Part shown: positions 39,290 to 50,304 of the stretch, piece after piece
Layout: each line of letters begins with the position of its first letter
How positions within the stretch are numbered: the stretch's first letter is position 1
NCBI GenBank assembly: GCA_030841105.1
Contig: JAVEDE010000117.1
Span: 1 to 64,000, forward strand
Length of the DNA: 64,000 nt
Direction of reading: 5' to 3'
Origin: Pyrinomonadaceae bacterium
GTDB lineage: Bacteria; Acidobacteriota; Blastocatellia; Pyrinomonadales; Pyrinomonadaceae
Position numbers and translations under genes: made by a program
The notes under the pieces: model-generated
The model's database searches: none
Told to the model about the DNA's origin: nothing
The model's input: only the letters and a program-made list of their open reading frames with translations

Positions 39290-40528
39290 TCACGGCGCGT
39301 TGAAGGCGTAGACGAGGGTCTGCGGGTTGTAGAGTTTCCAGTCGAACCAGTAGTCTTTGAGCAGGGGAATCTTTTTCAGTTGCCGCCCGGCGAGCGCGCC
39401 CGCGACGGCGCGGCCGGTGAAGTCCCACTCGCTCCGCGTCTCGCCGTCGAACATGCGCCACGCGCCGCCGCCGCCCGCGTCCGCCTTCACGTAAAACTCC
39501 AACGCGCGCCCGTCAACCGTCGTCTCGAAGGCACGCACGGACTTTTTATCTTCGCCGAGCACGACCAAGAGCGGCACGCCGCCCACCTTGTCAACTAAAG
39601 GACTCTGCCGCTCGACCGCCTCAAGCGGGTAAGCCTTCGACGCGCCGTTCAAGTTCACGCCCATGACGACGGCGCGCGGCGCGAGCGTGTCCTGCGCGGC
39701 GGCCTGCGTGACGACCGGCAGCTTCGCCGTCTGCTCCTCCCAACGCTCGGAAAATTTTCGCCACGCGTCGTTGTCCTCCGACGGGCGCAAGACGCGCCCC
39801 TGCGGCCGCTCGCGTCGCCAAGTGGCAAACGTCAGTTCGTCGTGAAAGACGCCGTTCAGTCGCCGCCCTTTGAGCGGGCCGTGGATGGCCTCGCCCGACA
39901 CCTGCTGCCACCAAGTGCCCGTCTCCTCGTCCGCCATGATGAAGTTCTGGTTGTTGATCCCCGTGAGGTGAAATTTCAAACGCCGCCCGTCGCTCATCGC
40001 TTCCCACACCAGACCGGTGTGACAGAGCGTTCAATAAGTTGACACGACCGGGAGACCCCCGACCGTGTCCTCGACGACGTGGTGATAAGCCAACTGCCGG
40101 ACGGGGTAAGCCACGGCGTCGCCGTTGACTTCGACGGCCAGCACCATCTCGTCGTCGCCGACGAAATCAACCTTGTCGGCCGCGACGTAGGCGCTCTGCG
40201 CCAGCGGCTTGAACATCCACTCGAAATGGTTCTGCTGCGCGAACCACGTCGCCGCGACGGCGGGCACGAGCAGCAAGACGAGCGCGACCTTCATCCACCA
40301 GCGCGTGCCGCGCCAGAGCACGACGACTAAGAGCGCAGCCAGCGCAAGCGCGACGGGCGTGACGAGCGTTGACCAACTGCGCAGCGTGTAAGAGAGGCTC
40401 ACGCCGCCGGGCGTCTGCGCCTTGAACGGCTGGATCGTCCAGACCGGGACGAAGACCCACGCGAACGCGGCGACGACGATAGCGACGAGCGCGAGCCAGA
40501 GCAGATGACGTTTCGTTTTAGTGTTCAT
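39290..40528 (-). CDS. Candidate selenoprotein: membrane-anchored DUF3179-type protein with in-frame TGA (Sec) at 40031-40033
   Basis: ORFs 40031-40558 and 39290-40009 share one frame. Readthrough gives ...YPVRQLAYHHVVEDTVGGLPVVSTY-U-TLCHTGLVWEAMSDGRRLKFHLTGINNQNFIMADEETGTWWQQVSGEAI..., matching the DUF3179 pattern TYCPLC...TG...NS-LVM-DR-T-S-W-Q--GEA-; TGA falls on the first Cys of CxxC. Confidence 0.8.
39999..40030 (-). promoter_or_regulatory. SECIS-like stem-loop directly 3' of the in-frame TGA
   Basis: Minus-strand RNA: UGA-A-CGCU-CUGU-CACACC-GGUCU-GGUGUG-GGA-AGCG; 6-bp apical stem, 5-nt GGUCU loop starting 15 nt after UGA, 4-bp lower stem. Confidence 0.65.
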
Positions 40529-40562
40529 TGTTACTTGCGACCTTCGTCTCTGCATCACACGC

Positions 40563-41249
40563 TCACAGCGCGGAGTGGATGATCTCGTAAAGTTTGTCGG
40601 TTTCGCGGCGCGCGGTCTGGCGCGTGTCTTCGCCGGGCAGCGGCGTCAAGTGGTGCAGCGGGTGGTAGACGATCTCGACGCGGCCGAGGCTGGGGTAACG
40701 CCGGTCGCGCGGCCAGACGCGGTGGCCGCCGCGGATCGTGATGGGCAGGACGGGCACGCCCGCTTCGAGCGCGAGCCGCGCCGCGCCCACCTTGAACTCC
40801 TGCATCTTGCCGTCGGAAAAAGAGCGCCCGCCTTCGGGAAAGATGACGAGCGCGCCGCCGCCGCGCAGCCATTGCAGCGAACGGCGGATGGCGCGGCGGT
40901 CGCCCTTCTGCACTTGCAGCGGCCACGCGCCGAGCAGTCGCATCAGTTTCCCGGCCACCGGCCAGTCGAACACTTTGTCCCACGCGAGAAAGCGCGTGTA
41001 GATCGGGACGGGGACGCCGAGCCAGAACGGGTCGAGATAGGTTTGGTGGTTCGCGGCGATGATGACGCCGCCGGAGGCTGGAATGTTCTCCACGTTCAGG
41101 TAGCGCATCCGCCACAACAGGCGAAACAGTAGATGCAGGATCGCGCGCAGCAGACGGATCGCCCACAACGGCAGCACGTAAGGCTCGTCGCGTTGTTCGC
41201 TCGCAGGCTTCTTATCGCGCCGCACGACACTCGTTTCCGTCTCGCTCAA
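40563..41249 (-). CDS. 1-acyl-sn-glycerol-3-phosphate acyltransferase (PlsC-like)
   Basis: VIIAANHQTYLDPFW (HX4D-type), FPEGGRSFSDGKM. Confidence 0.92.
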   Translation of the reverse strand: MSETETSVVRRDKKPASEQRDEPYVLPLWAIRLLRAILHLLFRLLWRMRYLNVENIPASGGVIIAANHQTYLDPFWLGVPVPIYTRFLAWDKVFDWPVAGKLMRLLGAWPLQVQKGDRRAIRRSLQWLRGGGALVIFPEGGRSFSDGKMQEFKVGAARLALEAGVPVLPITIRGGHRVWPRDRRYPSLGRVEIVYHPLHHLTPLPGEDTRQTARRETDKLYEIIHSAL

Positions 41250-41680
41250 AGCGACTCGTCTCCCCCGTCACCCGGCGCATCCTTCGCGCCGCGCCCTTCG
41301 AGTTGGCCGGAGTGCCGTGCCCGACTCTGCCATGCCTCGCTCAAACGCGCGACCACTCCGCCGCCCTCCTCGTCGCCGCCCGCTCGCGACGACTCATCGC
41401 CGCCGCCGGACGACGTGCCGCGCAACGTCGCCAGCCCCGTGACGTTCAACTCTTCCCACCAGTCGGGAATGTCGCGCTCGGTCAAATTGTCCTCGTTGAG
41501 GCGTTCGCAAACTTCGCACACGAAGCCGTCGTAGAGCCGCGCCTCTTCCTTGGTCAGCCCGATGCGCGTGCGCGCGTTGCAAGCCGCGTCCGCACAGTGC
41601 CGCTCGATCTCGATGAGCAACACCTCGCGCGGGAACACCAATGTCTGTCGCTTCTTTCGCATCTCAACCGAACTCTTCAA
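41246..41680 (-). CDS. Small Cys-containing hypothetical protein
   Basis: ERHCADAACNARTRIGL...FVCEVCERLNEDNL; overlaps plsC-like start (ATGA). Confidence 0.7.
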   Translation of the reverse strand: MKSSVEMRKKRQTLVFPREVLLIEIERHCADAACNARTRIGLTKEEARLYDGFVCEVCERLNEDNLTERDIPDWWEELNVTGLATLRGTSSGGGDESSRAGGDEEGGGVVARLSEAWQSRARHSGQLEGRGAKDAPGDGGDESL

Positions 41681-42407
41681 GCGGCCACTCTCGATCTATG
41701 AACTCGACGTGGAGACGCGGGATGCCGTCGTTGCCCGTGCGAGACGCGCGCACCACCGCGAAGGCCGAAGTCTGGTAGCGCGCGCTCGTCAGCCGCACGA
41801 AGCGTCCGCGCTCCGCCCGTATCGTCGTGTAGACTGCCGCGCCGCGGCGGCTGATGTTTTCCGTAACGGTCTCCTCGCGCGCCGTGATGTTCCAGTTCTC
41901 GTCGTACAGTTCGACCGTCACCTCGACGGGCACGCTCAGCCGCGACTCTTTCTTCTCGATCTGCCCCGCCGCGACGGGTGTCTGCTCCAACAGTTTCCAC
42001 AAGCCGCCTTCCTCGTCCGGCTCGAACACTTCGTAACGCTTCTGCGGATCGAGTTGGTAACTGTTCGGCGGCCGCTTGCCGACGAAGGCCACGCCCAACT
42101 TGAAACTCGGCGCGCTCGCCCCCGCAGGAAACTCCGCCCGCAGCGAACGCACCAGCGCGTAGACGCGGTATTGATCTTCGACGTGATCGAAGCAACGCAG
42201 TTGGCGCGGCATCGGCAGGGTCATGTGCACCAGCCGCCCGATGTCAACCGGCCGCGTGAGACTAAAACCCGCCCCGAACGGCGTCAAGTCGGCGAGGCGC
42301 GTCATCTCCGTCCACTCGGTCGCGGCGTCCTCGCGCACCTGCACGCGCGCGGGCAGCGAGAGCTTCAAACGCTCCCGCAGGCGTCGGTCTTTGCCCGGAT
42401 ATTTCAT
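41664..42407 (-). CDS. PilZ-like domain protein
   Basis: KDRRLRERLKLSLPARVQV...DLTPFGAGFSLTRPVDIGRLVHMTLPMP. Confidence 0.75.
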   Translation of the reverse strand: MKYPGKDRRLRERLKLSLPARVQVREDAATEWTEMTRLADLTPFGAGFSLTRPVDIGRLVHMTLPMPRQLRCFDHVEDQYRVYALVRSLRAEFPAGASAPSFKLGVAFVGKRPPNSYQLDPQKRYEVFEPDEEGGLWKLLEQTPVAAGQIEKKESRLSVPVEVTVELYDENWNITAREETVTENISRRGAAVYTTIRAERGRFVRLTSARYQTSAFAVVRASRTGNDGIPRLHVEFIDREWPLEEFG

Positions 42408-42821
42408 CGTTTTGGGGCGTGCCTCGCGAGGCTCGTGCGCCTCAATATATTGTGCCCGCGCCGATGCCCGCAAAGTGCCGTTAAAAACCGCCCGAAACCC
42501 TGATTTTACAAGGCTTTCGCACCCTCCCGGCGGTTGCGAAAAGCGACTTTTCGGGCTACAATATGTCGTACTTCAACCCGGTACTTGACGACCCGGAAAA
42601 GTATCGTCGGACACCAGTTTTAAGGTCTCTCAAACACGGCGTTTCGGACACTCCCGGCGCGGGCGTCTCCCCGCCGAAAGCGCGCCGCGCGCTCGTCAGG
42701 TTTTCCCCGTCGGCGCGGAAACTTGAAAGAGCGTGGTGGCGAGTGGAGTGCCGGGCGCGAAGTTTAAGTGAAGCCGTCCCCCTTCAGGACGGACGCCAGA
42801 TTGTACTCGAAAGGTTTGTTA

Positions 42822-45383
<2,562 letters not shown>

Positions 45384-45420
45384 GTCGAGGTTAAGTCGCT
45401 CTCAACTTGCGATAAACAAA

Positions 45421-45460
45421 ACTCCCGCTCACACATTTATGTGAGCGGGAGTTTTTTATT
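45421..45460 (+). terminator. Rho-independent terminator after gyrA
   Basis: aactcccgctcaca-cattta-tgtgagcgggagttttttatt. Confidence 0.92.
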
Positions 45461-45510
45461 TGTCACTTGTCAGGGCGTCAGAAAACTAACGGGTGAACGC
45501 GCCGTGGCGT

Positions 45511-46998
45511 TTACTGTCCGGCCAGAATCAACTCCTGCATCTTGCGGCTGACGGGCGGCGAGCCGCCGCCGTAGTTGGACATGACGATGGCGGTGTAGCC
45601 GCTGTCGAGGAACATGTCGAGGTTGGAACTGATGCCGGAGAAGCCGCCGCTGTGGCCGACGATGCGGTTCTTCGTGTCCACGCCGAAGCCGTAGCCGTAT
45701 CGTGGCGAGTTGAGTTCGGGCTTGGCCGAGAGCAGTTGCTTGACGTACTCCGCACCGACAAGTTTGTTCGCGCGCAAGGCCGTGTCGAACTTCAACAGAT
45801 CGCCGACCGTCGAATAGCCGCCGCCCGCCGGGCCGCCGCGGATGACGTGCTGGAAGACGTTGTTGCGAAAGCGCGTCGTGCCGTCCTCGTTAAACTCTTT
45901 CTGGTAGCCGACTGCGAGGTTCGGCGTCACGAGGTCTAACTCGTAGGCGTCGGTGTTCGTCATCCCGGCGGGCTTGTAGATGTTTTCGCGCACGTAGTCG
46001 AAATAACTCTGCCCCGTCACCTTCTCGATGACCGCGCCGAGCACGAGCATGCCCGTGTTGCTATAAGCCCATTTCGTGCCCGGCTCGAAGGCGAGCGTCT
46101 CGCCCTCTGCGAGCGTCATCATCTCGTTGACGGTGCGGAAGCGTGCGCGCGACGACTCCATGAACTTCCGGTTGAAGTAGCTGCCGAGGCCGGAAGTGTG
46201 CGTCAGCAAATGTTTGATCTTGATCTTCTGCGCCGCCTCTTTGTTCGGAAACTCAGGGAGGAACTTCGAGAGCGAATCTTCAAACGAGAGCTTGCTGCGC
46301 TCTGCGAGTTGCGCGATGGCGACCGCCGTGAACATCTTGTTCATCGAGCCGAGGTTGAACTTCGTGTCAACGCGGTTCGCGATGCGGAAATCTTTGCTCG
46401 CCTCGCCGTAAGCGCGCTCGAAGAGAATTTTGCCGTCCTTCGCCAAGAGCACCGCGCCAGAGAACACGTCGGCCTCGGCCAACTTCTGCACGTAAGCTTC
46501 GAGTTCGCGCGCGCGTTCCGCGTCGGTCAACTTCTTCGCAGGGGCGCGCTCCGCGTCGGGCGCGTCCGCCGTGTCAACGTCAATGTCCGTGATGCGGTAC
46601 GGCGCGTCGGCTTCGACGTGCACGGCGAGGGTGTGCCACGCGCCCGTCAGGTTCGTGCGGATCAAGGCCGTCGCGTCCGTCGCGCTGCTCTTGCGAATGC
46701 CGCGAAACTCGATGCCGCGCGACTGGTCGCGCATGTAGGCGATGAAGTTGAGGTGCGCGCTCAAGGGCAGCTTGCCGAACTCGCCGCCATAGTTCTCGCG
46801 CACATAACTCTTCGTCGCCGCCGCGTCCGGCGTGTTGATGATCTTGATCAACTCGGCGACGCGGCGCGTGGCCGGAGTCTCGGCAGGCGCAGAGACGGGC
46901 TGCGCCTGCGGCTGCTGTGCCACGGCGACGGCCGACAGGCAGACGATTAACATGACCGCGCGGGCGGCCGGATTGATGACGGCTGAAATTTTTCTCAT
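45511..46998 (-). CDS. Serine hydrolase (class C beta-lactamase/PBP-like), secreted
   Basis: SMNK (SxxK), YSNTG, GHSGG motifs; signal peptide. Confidence 0.92.
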   Translation of the reverse strand: MRKISAVINPAARAVMLIVCLSAVAVAQQPQAQPVSAPAETPATRRVAELIKIINTPDAAATKSYVRENYGGEFGKLPLSAHLNFIAYMRDQSRGIEFRGIRKSSATDATALIRTNLTGAWHTLAVHVEADAPYRITDIDVDTADAPDAERAPAKKLTDAERARELEAYVQKLAEADVFSGAVLLAKDGKILFERAYGEASKDFRIANRVDTKFNLGSMNKMFTAVAIAQLAERSKLSFEDSLSKFLPEFPNKEAAQKIKIKHLLTHTSGLGSYFNRKFMESSRARFRTVNEMMTLAEGETLAFEPGTKWAYSNTGMLVLGAVIEKVTGQSYFDYVRENIYKPAGMTNTDAYELDLVTPNLAVGYQKEFNEDGTTRFRNNVFQHVIRGGPAGGGYSTVGDLLKFDTALRANKLVGAEYVKQLLSAKPELNSPRYGYGFGVDTKNRIVGHSGGFSGISSNLDMFLDSGYTAIVMSNYGGGSPPVSRKMQELILAGQ

Positions 46999-47141
46999 CG
47001 CTTGATTATCCTCGCTCGTTTCGTGTCGCGCTCGTCCGGGCGCGTTCGAGTTTTGAGTTGCGCGCCGTGGGGTGTTTGATGTTTCGTTTCCGCGGCGAGC
47101 GTAGAGACCGGGTGCGGGCTGTGGCTTCGCCGCTTCGTGCG

Positions 47142-47813
47142 TCAGCGGCGGCGACGCGGCGGCCTCGTCGTCGTCGTCACGGGTGCGTCCCGTTGTCGGA
47201 GCAGGCCATTCAGGATCAGATCGGCGATGTGCTCGGTCTTCTCTTTGATCTCGTCGCGCTCGCCGAGTTCGGTTGTGCTCAGGCTGTAGGGCAGGAGCGA
47301 GTTGGTGGCGTGGAGCAGCGCGAACGCGGTCGAGAGCGCATCCTTGACTTTGAAGACCCCGGCGCGCTTGCCCTCGCCGAGCACCTCCGCGAAGACGCGC
47401 GCCTCCTCTTCAAAATAACGCGCGCGCCGCGCCAGCAACTTCGGGCGCAAGGCGGCCAGCAGGTCGTTCAAACTCTGCGTGTAGTGCTGCACGCTGTCGA
47501 AGCGAAAGAGGACGCGCGCCACCAGCATCAGGCGCAGGCGGATCGCCACGTCGGCGTCTGTCCGCGCAATCGCCCACAGGCGCTCCTTCAGACGCTCGAC
47601 GATGCGGTCAACGTGCGACAGCGTGACCTCTTCCTTGCTCGTGAAGTGGAGATAGATCGTGCCCTTGCCGATGCCCGCCTCCTGCGCGATGTCGTCCACC
47701 GTCATCTTGCGGTAGCCGTAGCGCGCCAGCAGGTGGTCGGTCGCGTCGAGAATCGCCTCGCGCGTCTCTTCCCTCGTCAATGTGCTGACCATAACTTTCT
47801 GACCCATGACCAA
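47142..47813 (-). CDS. TetR/AcrR family transcriptional regulator
   Basis: REAILDATDHLLARYGYRKMTVDDIAQEAGIGKGTIYLHFTSKEEV. Confidence 0.95.
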   Translation of the reverse strand: MVMGQKVMVSTLTREETREAILDATDHLLARYGYRKMTVDDIAQEAGIGKGTIYLHFTSKEEVTLSHVDRIVERLKERLWAIARTDADVAIRLRLMLVARVLFRFDSVQHYTQSLNDLLAALRPKLLARRARYFEEEARVFAEVLGEGKRAGVFKVKDALSTAFALLHATNSLLPYSLSTTELGERDEIKEKTEHIADLILNGLLRQRDAPVTTTTRPPRRRR

Positions 47814-47941
47814 AAACGCCTTTCAGTCATAATTACGCCTGACGGGACGCGTAGTTCCAAACTTTTTCAAGCGTCCTTCAAGTTGACGTGAGGCGGGTTT
47901 TGCAGTTGAGCGCGGCTCGCAGCGAAAGCGACGCAGAGGTT

Positions 47942-48030
47942 AACGATGAAGCAGGAACGCGGAACAATGAACTGAAAGTAACTGTCTTCAGTTCATCGCT
48001 CCACGTTCTGACTTCACCGTTTCTCGCTTC
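47942..48030. repeat. Inverted repeat, heptamer-like arms (family GAACGAT-like)
   Basis: gaagcaggaacgcggaacaatgaactgaa...ttcagttcatcgctccacgttctgacttc. Confidence 0.55.
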
Positions 48031-48045
48031 CTTCCGCGCGGCCGT

Positions 48046-48690
48046 TCAGTTCGAGGCGGCGACGGCGTTGAGGTATTTCTCCGACAGTTCGCTTTGACAC
48101 GTGATGCAGATGTCCAACTCGCGCAGGAGGCCGTCTTCGAGGCCGTAAATCCAACCGTGGACGGCCAACTCCTGCCCGCGCTCCCACGCGCTCTGCACGA
48201 TAGTCGTCCGGCTCACGTTCAAGACCTGCTCGATCACGTTCAACTCGCAGAGCGTGCGGAAACGCGCCGTGTCGTCGGCCAACGCGTCGAGCGCGGCGGC
48301 GTGCTGGTGCTTCACGTCTTGCACGTGCCTGAGCCAGTTGTCAATCAATCCGTACTTGCTGTTGTCGAGCGCGGCCTTCACGCCGCCGCAGCCGTAATGC
48401 CCGCACACGATAATGTGCTTCACCTTGAGCACCTCCACGGCGTATTGAATCACCGCGAGGCAGTTGAGATCGGTGTGGACGACGACGTTCGCCACGTTGC
48501 GGTGGACGAACATCTCTCCCGGCAGAAGTCCGACGATCTCGTTCGCGGACACGCGACTGTCCGAACAGCCGATCCACAGATAGCTCGGCGACTGTTGCTG
48601 CGAGAGACGTTTGAAGAAGTCGGGATCGGCATCCGTCATTTTCTTCGCCCACGTGCGGTTGCGTTCAAGCAAGTGTTCTAAGTTTTCCAT
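48046..48690 (-). CDS. Beta-class carbonic anhydrase
   Basis: LWIGCSDSRVSANEIVGLLPGEMFVHRNVANVV, IIVCGHYGCGGVKAAL. Confidence 0.96.
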   Translation of the reverse strand: MENLEHLLERNRTWAKKMTDADPDFFKRLSQQQSPSYLWIGCSDSRVSANEIVGLLPGEMFVHRNVANVVVHTDLNCLAVIQYAVEVLKVKHIIVCGHYGCGGVKAALDNSKYGLIDNWLRHVQDVKHQHAAALDALADDTARFRTLCELNVIEQVLNVSRTTIVQSAWERGQELAVHGWIYGLEDGLLRELDICITCQSELSEKYLNAVAASN

Positions 48691-48694
48691 TGTC

Positions 48695-49510
48695 TTAAAC
48701 GGCGGGCGCGCCTTCGCCTTCGACCCAGACTTCGCCGCCCGCGAAAAACTCCTTTTTCCAGATTGGGACAGTGCGTTTGAGTTCGCGGATCGCCCATTCG
48801 CACGCCTCGAACGCGGCGCGGCGGTGCGGCGCGCTCACCGAGATGACGACCGAAGTCTCGCCGATCTCCAGACGCCCCGTGCGATGCACGATGCCGACGT
48901 GTGCGATCTCGAATTTCTTGTGCGCCTCTTGGCCGAGCCGTCGCATCTCGCCGAGCGCCATCGGCGCGTAGGCTTCGTAGACGAGGTACAAAGTCTCGCC
49001 GCGGCCGCGTGTGAATTGGCGCGCGTAGCCGTCGAGCGTGACGGTCGCGCCGCAACGCGCGGGCACGACGCGTCGCGCGACCGCGCCGACGTTGATGGGG
49101 TCGGTAGTCAGTTCAAAAAAATCTTTCGACGCCGCGCCCTGCTCGTCTTCCACCGTGCCATGCTCGTCGTCAGGTTCGTCTCTCTTCCCTTGTTGCGCCC
49201 CGGCGTCCGCGCCGCCGCTGACGGGCGGGAAGATGGCGATCTCGTCGCCCGCGCGCACCTCCGCCCCAGCTCCCGCGTATTCCTCATTGACCGCGACGAG
49301 GAGCGAACGGCCGAAGCGTCGGAGCGCGGGATGCGCCTCCAAGACTTCCGCGAAGACGCTCGCGGCCGTGGCGGGTGTGCCGACTTCGAGTTGCTCCTCT
49401 TCGCGCCCCGTCTCTTCGCGCGCCGCGCCGAAATAGAGCAGGCGCACGCGGATCGTCTCGCGCGCGCTGCCGCGTTGGGGTTGTTTGAGATCGCCGCTGG
49501 TAGAAGTCAT
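48695..49510 (-). CDS. MoaD-MoaE fusion (molybdopterin synthase)
   Basis: MoaD part ends IAIFPPVSGG; MoaE part VVPARCGATVTLDGYARQFTRG...IAHVGIVHRTGRLEIGETSVVISVSAPHRRAAFEACEWAIRELKRTVPIWKKE. Confidence 0.93.
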   Translation of the reverse strand: MTSTSGDLKQPQRGSARETIRVRLLYFGAAREETGREEEQLEVGTPATAASVFAEVLEAHPALRRFGRSLLVAVNEEYAGAGAEVRAGDEIAIFPPVSGGADAGAQQGKRDEPDDEHGTVEDEQGAASKDFFELTTDPINVGAVARRVVPARCGATVTLDGYARQFTRGRGETLYLVYEAYAPMALGEMRRLGQEAHKKFEIAHVGIVHRTGRLEIGETSVVISVSAPHRRAAFEACEWAIRELKRTVPIWKKEFFAGGEVWVEGEGAPAV

Positions 49511-50211
49511 TCTTCGAGGTTCGGGTGTCGGCCGCCGTGGCCGTTGCCCTTGGCGAGTTTATGGGTGCGCGCGCGCTCCTCGTAGTTGCCGACGACTTGC
49601 GCGAGCAGCGTCGAGATACGTTCGAGTCGCTCCGCGCCGGAGCGCAGTTCGAGCAGACCTTGCTTGGCCTCGGCGTCGAGTTCCATCGCGGCGGCGACGA
49701 GGAACGAGAGCCGTTCGGGTTCGGCGTCGGGCAGATCGGGGAGACTGGCGCGGTCGTCGTTCAAAGAGCGCACGGCGCGCGCGATGCGCGTGAAGAGTTC
49801 CGCGACCTGCCGTGCACGCGCTGCGAGCAACTCGTCGTCCTCACGCTCGTCTTCAAAAAACTCGACGCGGCCGATGAGGTAAGGCTCGCCGAGTTCGACG
49901 TACTCAAGGACGCGGTAACGGACGAGGCCGACGGTCAGAATGTTGGAACGCCCATCTGCCAGCAGTTGCGACTCGACGACTTCGGCCGCGCAGCCGACAT
50001 GGCCGACGGGCGGGCGCGTGTTGGTGGCCGTGTTCAAGTCGAAGTAAGACAGCCCGAACAAGTTGTTGCCCGCGCGCACGTCGGCGAGCATTTGGCGATA
50101 ACGCTCCTCGAAGATGTGGAGCGGCAGCGGCACGCCCGGAAACAGCACCAGCGGCAACGGGAACAGCGGCAACACGCTCACGCCGCGCACTCTCTCGAAT
50201 GAATCTGTCAT
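49507..50211 (-). CDS. LON N-terminal (substrate-binding) domain protein
   Basis: LPLFPLPLVLFPGVPLPLHIFEERYRQML; ATGA overlap with moaD-moaE. Confidence 0.92.
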   Translation of the reverse strand: MTDSFERVRGVSVLPLFPLPLVLFPGVPLPLHIFEERYRQMLADVRAGNNLFGLSYFDLNTATNTRPPVGHVGCAAEVVESQLLADGRSNILTVGLVRYRVLEYVELGEPYLIGRVEFFEDEREDDELLAARARQVAELFTRIARAVRSLNDDRASLPDLPDAEPERLSFLVAAAMELDAEAKQGLLELRSGAERLERISTLLAQVVGNYEERARTHKLAKGNGHGGRHPNLEE

Positions 50212-50218
50212 TTTTGAA

Positions 50219-50304
50219 TAGTGACGAGTGAGGAGTGACAAGTGACGAGCAAAGGCAAGTTTTGTTGTTTCAACTCGTCACTCGTCACCCGTCACTCGTC
50301 GCTG
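50219..50304. repeat. Heptamer-iterated inverted repeat (family A)
   Basis: agtgacgagtgaggagtgacaagtgacgag...ctcgtcactcgtcacccgtcactcgtcgct. Confidence 0.88.

Noticed and set aside
39290-40558. Reading the two DUF3179 ORFs as separate genes or a simple pseudogene
   Set aside because: Same frame, full conservation across the junction, one TGA exactly at a conserved Cys, and a SECIS-like hairpin; pseudogene or sequencing error cannot be fully excluded
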